Notes: generated by a model not told the origin, from the letters alone. A stretch of DNA of 64,000 bases from Hymenobacter siberiensis (GCF_018967845.1 NZ_JAHLZZ010000001.1:2418001-2482000); one strand, 5' to 3'. Positions 42,684 through 52,397 are shown, numbered from the stretch's first letter. Made by a program: numbers and translations.

Positions 42684-42813
42684 AACTAGCACGTCATGCT
42701 CATCTGGCGTCCGCGTAGCCGAAGCATCTCGCGTGTGGTAGTACGATTGAACTAGTGGGAGCACGCGAGATGCTTCGGCTACGCGGACGCCAGATGAGCA
42801 TGACGTGCTAGTT
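42684..42813. repeat. Dispersed palindrome, copy 8, perfect 52-bp arms
   Basis: 42684-42735 and 42762-42813 are exact inverse copies, starting AACTAGCACGTCATGCTCAT, with a 26-nt loop. It is the longest and least decayed copy, so possibly the most recent. Confidence 0.92.
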
Positions 42814-42863
42814 GCCCCGCCCTCGGCGCCCTATGTGCCACCTCCCACCCAAATCCCACCCAA

Positions 42864-43838
42864 ATGCCCTCGTTTCAACACCTGCTGCTCAAGCAGTTTC
42901 TCACGGCGGCGGCCGCGCCGCTGGCCCGCCGCAAGCCCAGCGTGGGGGCCATTCGGCTGGCCATGGAAACCGGCGCACTATTCCAGTTTATGCCCTGGAA
43001 GGTGAATCTGGAGAGCTTTCGGCTCGATAACCGCCTTGAAGCCGAATGGCTGCGGCCCCGCGCCGCGCACGCCACGCGGGTGCTGCTTTACCTGCACGGC
43101 GGCGGCTACGTGCTGGGCTCGCTGAACACCCACCGCAGCCTGGTGGGCAGCCTGGCCCAGCGCACGGGCCTCAATGTGCTCACCATCAACTACCGCAAGG
43201 CCCCCGACCACCCGTTTCCAGCCGCGCTCGACGATGCCCGCCGGGCCTACCGCTGGCTGTTGCGCCACGGCCACCAGCCACACAACATCGTGGTGGGTGG
43301 CGACTCGGCCGGGGGCGGCCTCGCTCTAGCGCTGCTGCTGGCCCTGCGCGATGCTGGCGAAGCTCTGCCCGCCGCCGGCATCGGCCTCTCGCCCTGGACC
43401 GACCTCAACCTGCCCATCACCGCCCTGCGCCGCGTGGCCCGCGAAGAAGGCCTCCTGCTCGAAGCCCTGCAAATGCGTACCTGGGGCCCCCTCTACGCCC
43501 ACAAAACGCCCCTCACGCACCCGCTGCTCTCGCCCGCGCAGGCCGATTTGCACGGCCTGCCGCCGCTGCTCATCCAGATTTCCACGGCCGAAGTACTGTA
43601 TCACGACGTGGTGAAATTCACCCGCAAAGCCCAGGCTGCCGGGGTGCTTGTAACCCTGCAACCATTTGAGGGACTGGTGCATTGGTGGCACCTGTTCTGG
43701 CGCGTGGTGCCCGAAGCCCGGCAAGCCCTCGACCAGGTGGCGGCCTTCCTGACGGAAATGTGGGCCCAGCCGATGGCCGCGCCCGTGCGCCTGCCGCTGG
43801 CCGAGCGGCGCGTGTCGCTGCGTCGCCGCGCCGCATAA
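42864..43838 (+). CDS. Alpha/beta hydrolase, hormone-sensitive-lipase type
   Basis: The 324-residue protein has the oxyanion motif LYLHGGGYVLGS near residue 76 and the nucleophile motif VGGDSAGGGLAL near 143. The His is in EGLVHWWHLF. Where relatives have an Asp before Glu (type SDEVLLDD) this protein reads STAEVLYHD, so the acid may be the Glu or the later Asp. Likely an esterase of short acyl esters; the substrate is unknown. Confidence 0.83.
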   Translation: MPSFQHLLLKQFLTAAAAPLARRKPSVGAIRLAMETGALFQFMPWKVNLESFRLDNRLEAEWLRPRAAHATRVLLYLHGGGYVLGSLNTHRSLVGSLAQRTGLNVLTINYRKAPDHPFPAALDDARRAYRWLLRHGHQPHNIVVGGDSAGGGLALALLLALRDAGEALPAAGIGLSPWTDLNLPITALRRVAREEGLLLEALQMRTWGPLYAHKTPLTHPLLSPAQADLHGLPPLLIQISTAEVLYHDVVKFTRKAQAAGVLVTLQPFEGLVHWWHLFWRVVPEARQALDQVAAFLTEMWAQPMAAPVRLPLAERRVSLRRRAA

Positions 43839-44088
43839 GCTGTCGCTGAACGCATTGTGCAGCGTTGGGCCGAAGGTGAAATATTCAGAAAATTGAAAAA
43901 ATAAATTCTCTTTTTGATGATTTTAGGCCACTTTTGAAGAAATCCGGCGTACATCGCTCAACTATGTTGGCGCGTGTATGTAGGTTTGTATCGAATTTAG
44001 TCGGCTTGCATACTACTTTGGTATGGCAACAAGCTTTTATACAGTAGGTTCCCTTTTATTTCTTTCACTCCAACTCGTTTCCTGCATC

Positions 44089-44658
44089 ATGGAAGATTTG
44101 TTTAAAAAGTTCGTAAATGCTGGCGTCGGCTACATCGCCCAGGGCAGCAAGTCGGTCCAGAGCACCATTGAGAAATTGGTGAAGGACAATAAGATGACCC
44201 AGGCCGAGGGCAAGAAAATTGTGGATGAGCTGCTGAAAAGCGGCGAAACCAAACGCGTTGAGCTCGAAAAGCAGTTCCAGGGCATCGTGGACCGTGCCAA
44301 GAGCACCGTGGGCCTCGCCGATGCCAAGCCTGCCAAAGGCAAAAGCGCCGCCAAAAAACCCGCTGCCAAAGCTACTGGTGTAGTACAAGCTGCTAAAACC
44401 ACCGCCAACCAGGCCGCCAGCCGCGCCGCCGGTGCCGTGAAAAACGTGGCCGACCGCGTGAGCGCCGCCGCCGGCACCGCCCAGAAATCAACCGCCGCTA
44501 CGGCTGCTGCCGCTGCTAAACCTGCTGCCAGGCCCGCCGCAAAATCTGCCGCCAAGCCAACTGCTACGGCCGCCAAAGCTGCTGCCAAACCGGCCGCGAA
44601 GGCCGCCGCGAAGCCTGCTGCTTCGACTGCTGCGACCAGCGGCGAGGGCAACTCGTAG
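44089..44658 (+). CDS. Phasin-like protein with histone-H1-like AKP tail
   Basis: The 189-residue protein has an N-terminal amphipathic helical domain (MEDLFKKFVNAGVGYIAQGS and KLVKDNKMTQAEGKKIVDEL) like the phasin/PhaF-type family, and from residue about 85 a tail of Ala/Lys/Pro repeats (AAKPAAKAAAKPA). PhaF-like proteins coat PHA granules and bind DNA through such tails; here the role is inferred. I took the ATG at 44089 rather than an upstream frame start. The gap 43839-44088 is AT-rich without a gene. Confidence 0.7.
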   Translation: MEDLFKKFVNAGVGYIAQGSKSVQSTIEKLVKDNKMTQAEGKKIVDELLKSGETKRVELEKQFQGIVDRAKSTVGLADAKPAKGKSAAKKPAAKATGVVQAAKTTANQAASRAAGAVKNVADRVSAAAGTAQKSTAATAAAAAKPAARPAAKSAAKPTATAAKAAAKPAAKAAAKPAASTAATSGEGNS

Positions 44659-44676
44659 TAATTTGCCTGCTAGTGC

Positions 44677-44714
44677 AAAACCCCGTTTGCTGTTCGCAAG
44701 CGGGGTTTTTTGTG
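44677..44714 (+). terminator. Rho-independent terminator
   Basis: AAAACCCCG...CGGGGTTTTTT hairpin with inner TTTGC/GCAAG pairing and a T-run, 18 nt after the phasin-like gene. Confidence 0.9.
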
Positions 44715-44792
44715 TAATACCACCGGCCCGAAACGGAGGCATAGCTCGTCCGAATCCGTGAAATCAGTTTAATCTGCGTAAATCTGCGGTCA

Positions 44793-46478
44793 ATGTTTAA
44801 AAATACGATTTCCAACCTCTCCCGCATTCGGCAGGTGGCCGAGGTACTGCTGCGCTACGGCTTTGAGGATGTGGTGACGACCACGCCGCTGCGCCGCCTC
44901 GTGAGCCAGGCGCGCCGCCTGAGCTGGCATCGGGCCGAGCGGCAGGTGTTTGAAACCACGCGCTGGGAGCGGGTGCGCCTCATTATCGAGGAGTTAGGCC
45001 CCACCTTCATCAAGCTGGCGCAGGCCATGAGCAACCGGGCCGACTTGCTGCCCGAAGCCCTGATTGATGAGTTTGAGAAGCTGCAGAGTAATGTGCCGCC
45101 CTTCGAAACGGCCCTGGCCCGTCAGATTATCGAGGAGGAGCTGGGGCGGCCGATTTCGGAGGTCTTCAGCGAGTTCGATGATACTACGCTGGGCTCGGCC
45201 AGCATCGGGCAGGTGCACCGGGCGCGGCTGCTCACGGGCGAGGAAGTAGTAGTGAAAGTGCAGCGCCCCGGCGTGCGCGAAAAGGTGCGCTCCGACCTGG
45301 CGTTGTTGCGCGAGCTGGTGCGCCTCACGGCCGGCTTCCTGCAAAAGCAGGGCCTGGCCAACCCGCAGGATATCGTGGATGCCTTCGAGCGCAGCATGAG
45401 CAAGGAGCTGGATTACACGGCCGAAGCTCGCTCAATGGAGCAGTTTCGCAAGCTCTACGAGAATTACACCACGTTCTACGTGCCCAAACCCTACCGTGAG
45501 CTGAGCACAGCGCGCATCCTGGTGATTGAGTACGTGAGCGGCTGTAAGATTACCGACAAGGCGCAGCTGCTGGCCTGGGACCTGAGTCCCGCTACGGTGG
45601 CCGAAAATGGCATGGACATCTACCTGACCCAGATTTTTGAGTTCGGGATTTTCCACGCCGACCCGCACCCCGGCAACGTGCTGGTGCGCCCCGATGGCAC
45701 CATCGTGCTCATCGATTTCGGCATGGTGGGCCGCCTCACCAAGCAGCAGAAATATGCCTTCGCGGGCGTGTTCATCGGCATGGCGCGGCAGGATGCCCGC
45801 AGCATGGCCCTGAATTTCAGACGGCTGGCCCTCACGGCCGAAATCCCCGACATGCGCGCTTTCGAGTCCGACCTCAGCCAGCTGATTGAGGATTTCGCTA
45901 TGCTCGACGTGAAGGAGATGAGCATGAGCGACTTGGCCGACGCGCTCCAGGGCATCATCTACAACTACAAGCTGCAGGTGCCGGGCGCGGTGTTCCTTAT
46001 CCTGCGGGCGCTGGTCATTCTGGAAGGCATCGGCAAGGTTTTGCACCCGAATTTTAACACCTTCGAATTTGTGGCCCCCTACGGCGCCAAGATTATCCGC
46101 GAGCAATACTCGCGCGAAAACCTGCTTACCGAGGCCGAATACACGGGCACGCAGCTGCTGGCCCTGCTGCAAACCCTGCCCGCCGATGTGCGTCAGATTG
46201 TGCGCAAAATCAGCAAGGGCGAGCTGCGCCTGAAGTTCGAGCTGGTGGGCTACACCATGTTGCTGCGTAAGGCCGACCAGCTGGTGAGCCGCACCATTCT
46301 GGCGCTGCTGTGCGTGGGCGGGCTGCTGTTTTCGGGGCTGTCGCTGCTGGGCCACTACTCGGCCGCCATGCCCTACCACCGGGGCGTGCCCGAAATAACG
46401 TGGTGGAGCCTGGGCGCTACCGGCTTCCTGCTGCTGATACTGCTGCTGCTGGGTACCCGGCGGCGCGAGAAGTCGTAA
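44793..46478 (+). CDS. UbiB/AarF (ABC1/ADCK) family atypical kinase
   Basis: A 561-residue protein with the ABC1 kinase-like domain: FIKLAQAMSNRADLLP near residue 73, LGSASIGQVHRARL near 131, VVVKVQRPG, KELDYTAEA, FHADPHPGNVL and LIDFGMVG, followed by two C-terminal membrane helices. Relatives support quinone biosynthesis through an ATPase-like activity; menaquinone is the likely quinone here. The usual KxGQ motif reads KLAQ. An AATCTGCG-type repetitive string lies just before the ATG. Confidence 0.88.
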   Translation: MFKNTISNLSRIRQVAEVLLRYGFEDVVTTTPLRRLVSQARRLSWHRAERQVFETTRWERVRLIIEELGPTFIKLAQAMSNRADLLPEALIDEFEKLQSNVPPFETALARQIIEEELGRPISEVFSEFDDTTLGSASIGQVHRARLLTGEEVVVKVQRPGVREKVRSDLALLRELVRLTAGFLQKQGLANPQDIVDAFERSMSKELDYTAEARSMEQFRKLYENYTTFYVPKPYRELSTARILVIEYVSGCKITDKAQLLAWDLSPATVAENGMDIYLTQIFEFGIFHADPHPGNVLVRPDGTIVLIDFGMVGRLTKQQKYAFAGVFIGMARQDARSMALNFRRLALTAEIPDMRAFESDLSQLIEDFAMLDVKEMSMSDLADALQGIIYNYKLQVPGAVFLILRALVILEGIGKVLHPNFNTFEFVAPYGAKIIREQYSRENLLTEAEYTGTQLLALLQTLPADVRQIVRKISKGELRLKFELVGYTMLLRKADQLVSRTILALLCVGGLLFSGLSLLGHYSAAMPYHRGVPEITWWSLGATGFLLLILLLLGTRRREKS

Positions 46479-46486
46479 TGTCAGCG

Positions 46487-46649
46487 CTGGCGCGAGTTGA
46501 GGCAAAGCCGGAACTCGTGCCAGACTTTCGGGGAGGCTGGGCTTCCCATTGGGACGGGGCGGTCGAGCTTGCTGCTGGCGCGGCAGGGGAGGCGCAGCCT
46601 CCCACTATATCAGGCACGGGTTACGGCTTCGCCTCAACTCGCGCCAGCA
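46487..46649. repeat. Long palindromic element
   Basis: 36-bp arms (46487-46522 and 46614-46649, 33 matches) starting GCTGGCGCGAGTTGAGGC, with an inner pairing of GGGAGGCTG type strings. It lies 8 nt past the kinase stop and differs in sequence from the other palindrome families. Confidence 0.8.
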
Positions 46650-46726
46650 GGCCAGCAATTCAGTCAACGACTGAATTTGAACTAAGGGTTTGGCTGTGGG
46701 CCTTGCGTGGTTCGACCTTTGCGGCC

Positions 46727-48919
46727 GTGCGGGGGTATTTCGGCCCGCCTGCTGCAATATCTGCTTCCTTCATCGCCCGCGTCGCGTTTGCTGTTTTTGG
46801 AATTTTATGGGGATTGATGCCGCATTTCTCCGTTGCCCAGACGGTGCCAATCGGCCCGCCGGTACTGCGCGAAGCCAGCCTGCGCACCGATACCGCCACC
46901 TACTTGCTGAGCCGCAACACCACGCTGGTACAGGGCATATCCACGCTGTACTTCTGGTTCCGGCGCGACGATGAAACCGTAGAGCTGCGCCTCTGCCCGG
47001 CCAACGGCAGCAGTACCAAGCCGTTGCGCCTTCGTCGTAACCCCGATTTTCAGCAGCTCGACTCGCTGACCCGGGAAGGCGACGGTAGTTTTCGCACGCG
47101 CCTCAAGTTTCAGAACCTGACCAGCAGCCGCTTCCTGCGCCTGGTGGTGGAGCAGGCCGCCGATTCGGCCGGGCGCGAGCCACGCCGCGAGGTGGTGCCG
47201 CTGTTGCTACTGGTGTACACTGCGCTGGCGCTGCGAGTGGCTGATAACGAATTGTTTGTGGGCGAAGAAAAGGCGTTTTAGCTCATCAGCTCGAACACGC
47301 ACAACGTGCATGCAACCGGCGAATGGGTGCGCGGCGCCGATTTCGACTACCTCCTGGTGGCCGAGGCCAACGGCACCCTGCGCCTGCACGTGCTGCCTAA
47401 CCAGCTGGGCCTGCACACGCTGGCCGTGAAGCTGCAAACCGAGCGCCCGATTCTGCTGGCCGGCAACCGCATCAGCTACCAGCTGCCGGTGCTGAAGCAG
47501 GATTTCAACGTGAAGTCCAGCCGCCTGCGCTTCCTGTCGCCCGACAAGCGCAGCGTGACCATGGACGACGTGAGCCGCCGCAAGGGCACGGAGTTGATTC
47601 TGGACAACGGCCGCAGCTTTGACCTGCGCCATACCTACCGCGTTGAAGACCAGGAGGAACTCGGCGGAGAGCTCATCGCTGAAATATTCACCCGCCAGTT
47701 TCTCAGCAACGACCGGGTGCTGTGCTACCTGCGCCCCTACAACACCCACCGCCAGACCGAAGGCTACCTCTACATCAAGGAAAATGACGTGGCCCGCTAC
47801 CTCACTAACCTGGATATAACGCCCCAAACCGTGATTCGGAACGTGCAGGTGCTGCACCAGGGCGGCGAATGGACGTCCGGCCTGAGCGTGAGTCCCGGCG
47901 AAACAGTGGACGTGCGCCTCGAAGGCGAGGGCCTGCAAAAAGCCCGCATCTCGTTCGAGGACTTGCCGGTTATTCCTTCCGATTCGTCGGTGCGGACCGA
48001 TGCTCGGCTGGTGTACCGCGTGCGGGTGCCGGTGAGCTATGATAAGCGGAAAAGCAATGTTTACAACGCGGGCCAGGCTACGAGCTACGCGCTGAGCATT
48101 AAAGAGTTTCAGCGGCCGCACCCGCTCGATTTCGTGTCGGTGGCGTATGGCGACGCGGCCCGGCCCATCACGCGGCTCAACGGCCCGGTGCTTTACGACG
48201 GCACTATTCGGGACGTGGTGTTTCAGTCCAACCCCAACGCCATTGATACGCCCGATTTGCTGTTTGGTAAGCAGTACCTGACGTTCGAAATCCGCACCCT
48301 CAACAGCAAGGGCGAGCTGATTGAGCTGCGCAACGTGGAAAGTCTGCTGGCGTGCCCCGGCGACAACTCGCCCCGCGCCGCTTTCTACCAGGACAAGCAG
48401 TGCCGCACCGACCCGCTCAGCCTAAACTCCCTGCTGGGCCGCAAAACCTACGACCTCGACGAATGGAGCCGTATTGTGGTCACGGTCAAGCATAAGTCCA
48501 GCCAATACGCCGAGCCCGGCTACACCCAAACCGTAGAGCTGGTGCTGAAGCGCCGCTACAAGTTCGACATCGACGTGAGCTTTCCGGCCGGCCTGCTCAC
48601 CCACAAGCAAGGCGACTCGGGCTTTGGCGACCTGGGCGGTATCTCGCTGGCCACGCTGGCCCAGTTCAGCTTCTACAGCCCCAACAAAATCAACCGGCTG
48701 CGGCCCTATAAAATCGGGGCGGGCTTCGTGGCGCTCAATGCTTTCAACCTGGGCAGCAGCAGCACCAACCGCGATTTGGGCGTGGTGATTCTGGGCTCGG
48801 TGTACCCCACGCGGCGCGAGGCCAAGTTCACGTTTCCGCTCTACCTGGGGGGCGGGTATTTGCTGGGCACCAGCCGGTGGTTCTACATGCTGGGGCCGTG
48901 TATTGGGGTGCGGCTGTAG
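46727..48919 (+). pseudogene. Large exported protein gene interrupted by an in-frame TAG
   Basis: One frame of about 730 codons is cut by TAG at 47279-47281 (KAF, stop, LISSNTHNVHATGEW) and continues unchanged to 48919. The first part has a hydrophobic leader (RVAFAVFGILWGLMPHFSVAQ); the start is uncertain (GTG at 46727 proposed). The second part is beta-rich with LRHTYRVEDQEELGG, and ends like a small beta-barrel (YLGGGYLLGTSRWFYMLGPC). I do not recognise the family. Either a nonsense mutation, a sequence error, or readthrough. Confidence 0.65.
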
Positions 48920-49005
48920 CGTGGAAAGCATGGGCGGGATAGCGGCAGTCGTCTGGCTTTTCCAGTCATTGGCATAAAAGCAGAAGGGTAGGCACAATTG
49001 GGCGG

Positions 49006-49013
49006 TAGTTTTG
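49006..49013 (+). promoter_or_regulatory. -7 box directly before the TonB receptor start
   Basis: TAGTTTTG matches TAnnTTTG and ends 4 nt before the ATG. Confidence 0.55.
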
Positions 49014-49017
49014 AGGC

Positions 49018-51414
49018 ATGAAACCAACTCGTTCCGCTGTTCTTTCCTTTCATTGGCTGGCTCAATCTATTTGTGGGGGGCGATGGCCCTGGCTGTCGGC
49101 CGGCATCATACTGGCCGGTGCTATGCCGCAAACGGCTCAGGCCCAGGGCCGCGTCACCATCAGCGGCACCATTAAGGACGCCAAAACGGGCGAGGACTTG
49201 ACCGGCGCTTCCATCCGCATTCTGGAGCTGCCGGGCACGGGCACCGCCGCTAATGCCTACGGTTTTTACACCCTTACGCTGCCGGCGGGCACCTATATGG
49301 TGGAGGCCAGCTTTGTGGGCTACGCCGCCCAGCCGCGCCAGGTGACGCTCGACAAAAGCCAGCGGCTCGATTTCAAGCTGGCCAGCGGCGGGCAGGAGCT
49401 GAACGAAGTGGTGGTGACCGGCCGCAGCAGCCAGGCCAACATCAGCAAAGCCCAGTCGGGCGTGGAAACGCTGGATATGAAGCAGATTGCCAAGGTGCCG
49501 GTGCTGTTTGGCGAGAAGGACGTTATCAAAACCCTGACTTTGCTGCCGGGCATCAAAACGGCGGGGGAGGGCAGCAGCGGCTTCTCGGTGCGCGGCGGCA
49601 ACGTGGACCAGAACCTGATTCTGCTCGACGAAGCGCCCGTGTACAACGCCTCGCACCTGCTCGGCTTCTTCTCGACGTTCAATTCCGACGCCATCAAGGA
49701 CCTGACGGTGTACAAGGGCGGGATGCCGGCGCAGTACGGCGGGCGGCTGTCGTCGGTGGTTGATATTAAGATGAACGACGGCAACAACCAGCAGCTGCAC
49801 GGCAGCGGTGGTATTGGCCTCATTGCCTCGCGCCTGGCGCTGGAAGGGCCGATTGTGAAGGACAAAGGCTCGTTTCTGGTGACGGGCCGCCGCACCTACG
49901 CCGACATCTTCCTGAAGCTGTCGAACAACGAAACTACTAAGAACGCCCGGCTCTACTTCTACGACTTCAACGCCAAAGCCAACTACACGCTCGATGCCCG
50001 CAACCGCATCTACTTCTCGGGCTACCTGGGGCGCGACGTATTGGGAATTAACACTTTCGAGAATAACTACGGCAACCAGACGGCCACGCTCCGCTTCAAC
50101 CACCTGTTCACCGACCGGCTGTTTTCCAATACCTCGCTCATCTACAGCAAGTACGATTACCAGATAAAAATTCGGGTCAACGACTCCGATTTCAGCATCG
50201 ATTCTAAGATTAAGGACTGGAATCTGAAGCAGGATTTCGAGTTCACGCCCAGTTCGAAGCAGACGCTGCGCTTCGGGCTGAATGCCATTTACCACACCAT
50301 TACGCCCGGCCACGTTACGGCGGCGGCCGATGCGGCGGTAAATTCCACGGCCGATAAAACCAACTATTCGCTGGAATCGGCCGCCTACGTATCGCACGAG
50401 TGGGCGGCGACGGACAAGCTGGATTTCACCACGGGCCTGCGAATTTCGGCCTTCAGCCTGCTGGGCGCGGGCACGTATTCGAACTATAATCTGGCCGGCA
50501 CGGTGCTCAGCAGCCAGAGCTATTCGTCGGGCCAGGTCATCAAAACCTACCTGAACCTGGAGCCGCGCCTGGCGGTGAGCTACCAGCTGTCGGACAATAC
50601 GGCCCTAAAAGCCGGCTACGCCCGCAACGTGCAGAACCTGCATTTGCTGAGTAACTCGGCCGCGTCGTCGCCCACCGATTTGTACGTTCCTACCACCAAC
50701 AACGTGAAGCCCGAGCTGGCCGACCAGCTGTCGGGCGGCTATTTCCGTAAGCTGGGAGTTAATCAAGGCTACTCGTTTTCGGCCGAAGTGTACTACAAGT
50801 GGCTGCAAAACCAGATTGACTACCGCGACGGCACCCAGCTGCGCGGCAACCAGGATGTGGAAAGCACGCTGCTCTACGGCAAGGGCCGGGCCTACGGCAT
50901 CGAGCTGCTGCTGAAAAAGGAAACCGGCCGCCTCACCGGCTGGGTGGGCTACACGCTGAGCAAATCGGAGCGGCAGTTCACCGATATCAACAGCGGCAGC
51001 TGGTTCAACGCCCGGCAGGACCGGCCCAACGACCTTTCGGTGGTGGGCGTGTACCAGCTTTCGCCCGCCTGGAGCCTGTCGGGCACCTTCGTGGCCAGCA
51101 CCGGCAACGCCGTGACCTTCCCCGTGGGCAAGTACCTCGTGGCCGGGCAGGTGGTGAGCCTCTACGGCCAGCGCAACGCCGACCGCCTGCCCGGCTACCG
51201 CCGCCTCGACGTGGGGGCCACCTTGGAGAAGCCGCAGAAGGAAGGCCACCGCTTCCACCACAGCTGGAATTTCTCCATCTACAACGTCTTGGGCCGCGAA
51301 AATCCCTATAGCATCACGTTCGAAACCAATCCGAACGACGCCTCGCGCACGCAGGCGCTGCAAACCGCGCTGTTCCGGATGGTGCCCTCGGCCACGTACA
51401 ATTTCAATTTCTAA
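49018..51414 (+). CDS. TonB-dependent outer-membrane receptor with carboxypeptidase-like N-terminal domain
   Basis: The 798-residue protein has a signal peptide (to about residue 43), a CarboxypepD_reg-like domain (ISGTIKDAKTGEDLTGASIR, residues about 47-130), a plug domain (VVVTGRSS, VKTLTLLPGIK-type and FSVRGGNVDQNLILLDEAPV) and a long beta-barrel ending in NFNF, a normal Phe terminus. It should import a ligand using TonB energy. A DUF4249 lipoprotein gene follows, the usual partner for this receptor type. The ligand is unknown. Confidence 0.93.
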   Translation: MKPTRSAVLSFHWLAQSICGGRWPWLSAGIILAGAMPQTAQAQGRVTISGTIKDAKTGEDLTGASIRILELPGTGTAANAYGFYTLTLPAGTYMVEASFVGYAAQPRQVTLDKSQRLDFKLASGGQELNEVVVTGRSSQANISKAQSGVETLDMKQIAKVPVLFGEKDVIKTLTLLPGIKTAGEGSSGFSVRGGNVDQNLILLDEAPVYNASHLLGFFSTFNSDAIKDLTVYKGGMPAQYGGRLSSVVDIKMNDGNNQQLHGSGGIGLIASRLALEGPIVKDKGSFLVTGRRTYADIFLKLSNNETTKNARLYFYDFNAKANYTLDARNRIYFSGYLGRDVLGINTFENNYGNQTATLRFNHLFTDRLFSNTSLIYSKYDYQIKIRVNDSDFSIDSKIKDWNLKQDFEFTPSSKQTLRFGLNAIYHTITPGHVTAAADAAVNSTADKTNYSLESAAYVSHEWAATDKLDFTTGLRISAFSLLGAGTYSNYNLAGTVLSSQSYSSGQVIKTYLNLEPRLAVSYQLSDNTALKAGYARNVQNLHLLSNSAASSPTDLYVPTTNNVKPELADQLSGGYFRKLGVNQGYSFSAEVYYKWLQNQIDYRDGTQLRGNQDVESTLLYGKGRAYGIELLLKKETGRLTGWVGYTLSKSERQFTDINSGSWFNARQDRPNDLSVVGVYQLSPAWSLSGTFVASTGNAVTFPVGKYLVAGQVVSLYGQRNADRLPGYRRLDVGATLEKPQKEGHRFHHSWNFSIYNVLGRENPYSITFETNPNDASRTQALQTALFRMVPSATYNFNF

Positions 51415-51440
51415 GGCAAAAGTTTCAGAACGAAAAAAGC

Positions 51441-51543
51441 GCGGTCATGCTGAGCAAAGCCGAAGCATCTCTACCGTGTAAGTAATCAAATCGAATGCAA
51501 TAGTTGTGCGGTAGAGATGCTTCGGCCTCGCTCAGTATGACGC
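51441..51543. repeat. Dispersed palindrome, copy 9
   Basis: About 35-bp arms GCGGTCATGCTGAGCAAAGC to CTCTACCG and complement ending 51543, with two or three mismatches; loop about 32 nt with AAGTAATCAAATCG. Lies between the receptor and its DUF4249 partner. Confidence 0.87.
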
Positions 51544-51557
51544 TCCAGATTCTCTTT

Positions 51558-52397
51558 ATGGAAACCCCAACCCGTTTCACCCTGCGCTGCCTGGCCGCTG
51601 CCGCCACCCTGCTGCTCGCCGCGTCCTGCCAGAAAGTCATCACCCTCGACCTGCAGGCCAGCGCCCCGCGCCTGAGCATCGAAGGCAACCTGGCCGACGA
51701 CGGGCAGCCCTGCACCGTGCTGCTGGCACGTAGCGTGAGCTATACCGATACCAATGTTTTCCCGGCCGTGAGCGGGGCTGTAGTCACGCTGAGCAACGAC
51801 GCGGGCGGCCTCGAAACCCTGCGCGAAACCAGCACGCCCGGCCAGTACCGGGGCAGCACCATTCTGGGCCAGCCGGGCCGGCGCTACACCCTGCGCGTAG
51901 AGGCCGATGGGCAGGCCTACGTAGCTGTATCCACGCTGCCCTCGCCGGTGGTGCCGCTGTCGGGCCTGCGGGTGCAGAAATCGGCTATTGGCAGCAATAT
52001 TCAGGCGCTGCCGGATTACCTGGACCCGGCGGGCACGCGCAACTACTACCTATTCCGGCAGTACCGCAATGGTCGCCTGAACAAGAATGTTTACCTGCAA
52101 AACGACGAGTTCACCGACGGCAAGCCCAACGTGCGTGGCCTGGGCACGGGCGGTGGTGGCGGCGGCGGCAGCACCGATGCCGACAAGCTCGTGGCCGGCG
52201 ACAGCCTGCGCGTAGAAATGCAAAACGTAGACGTGAACGTGTACGAATACTTCCGCACCCTCAACCTGACCTTGCAGGGCGGGGGCATGGCCACGGCCTC
52301 GCCGGCCAACCCAAAATCGAACTTTACGGGCGATGTGCTTGGGTATTTCAGCGCGCATTCAGTGCGGCGGCGCACCATCCTGGTGCCGAAATTGTAA
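51558..52397 (+). CDS. DUF4249 lipoprotein, partner of the TonB receptor
   Basis: The 279-residue protein has a lipobox signal (TLLLAASCQKVITLDL), the DUF4249 N-terminal pattern LSIEGNLADDGQPCTVLLAR and FPAVSGAVVTLSND, a Gly run (GTGGGGGGGS) near residue 197, and the typical C-terminal NFTGDVLGYFSAHSV. It is probably a surface or periplasmic-face lipoprotein that works with the receptor. The ATG at 51558 lies 15 nt past a palindrome. Confidence 0.87.
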   Translation: METPTRFTLRCLAAAATLLLAASCQKVITLDLQASAPRLSIEGNLADDGQPCTVLLARSVSYTDTNVFPAVSGAVVTLSNDAGGLETLRETSTPGQYRGSTILGQPGRRYTLRVEADGQAYVAVSTLPSPVVPLSGLRVQKSAIGSNIQALPDYLDPAGTRNYYLFRQYRNGRLNKNVYLQNDEFTDGKPNVRGLGTGGGGGGGSTDADKLVAGDSLRVEMQNVDVNVYEYFRTLNLTLQGGGMATASPANPKSNFTGDVLGYFSAHSVRRRTILVPKL

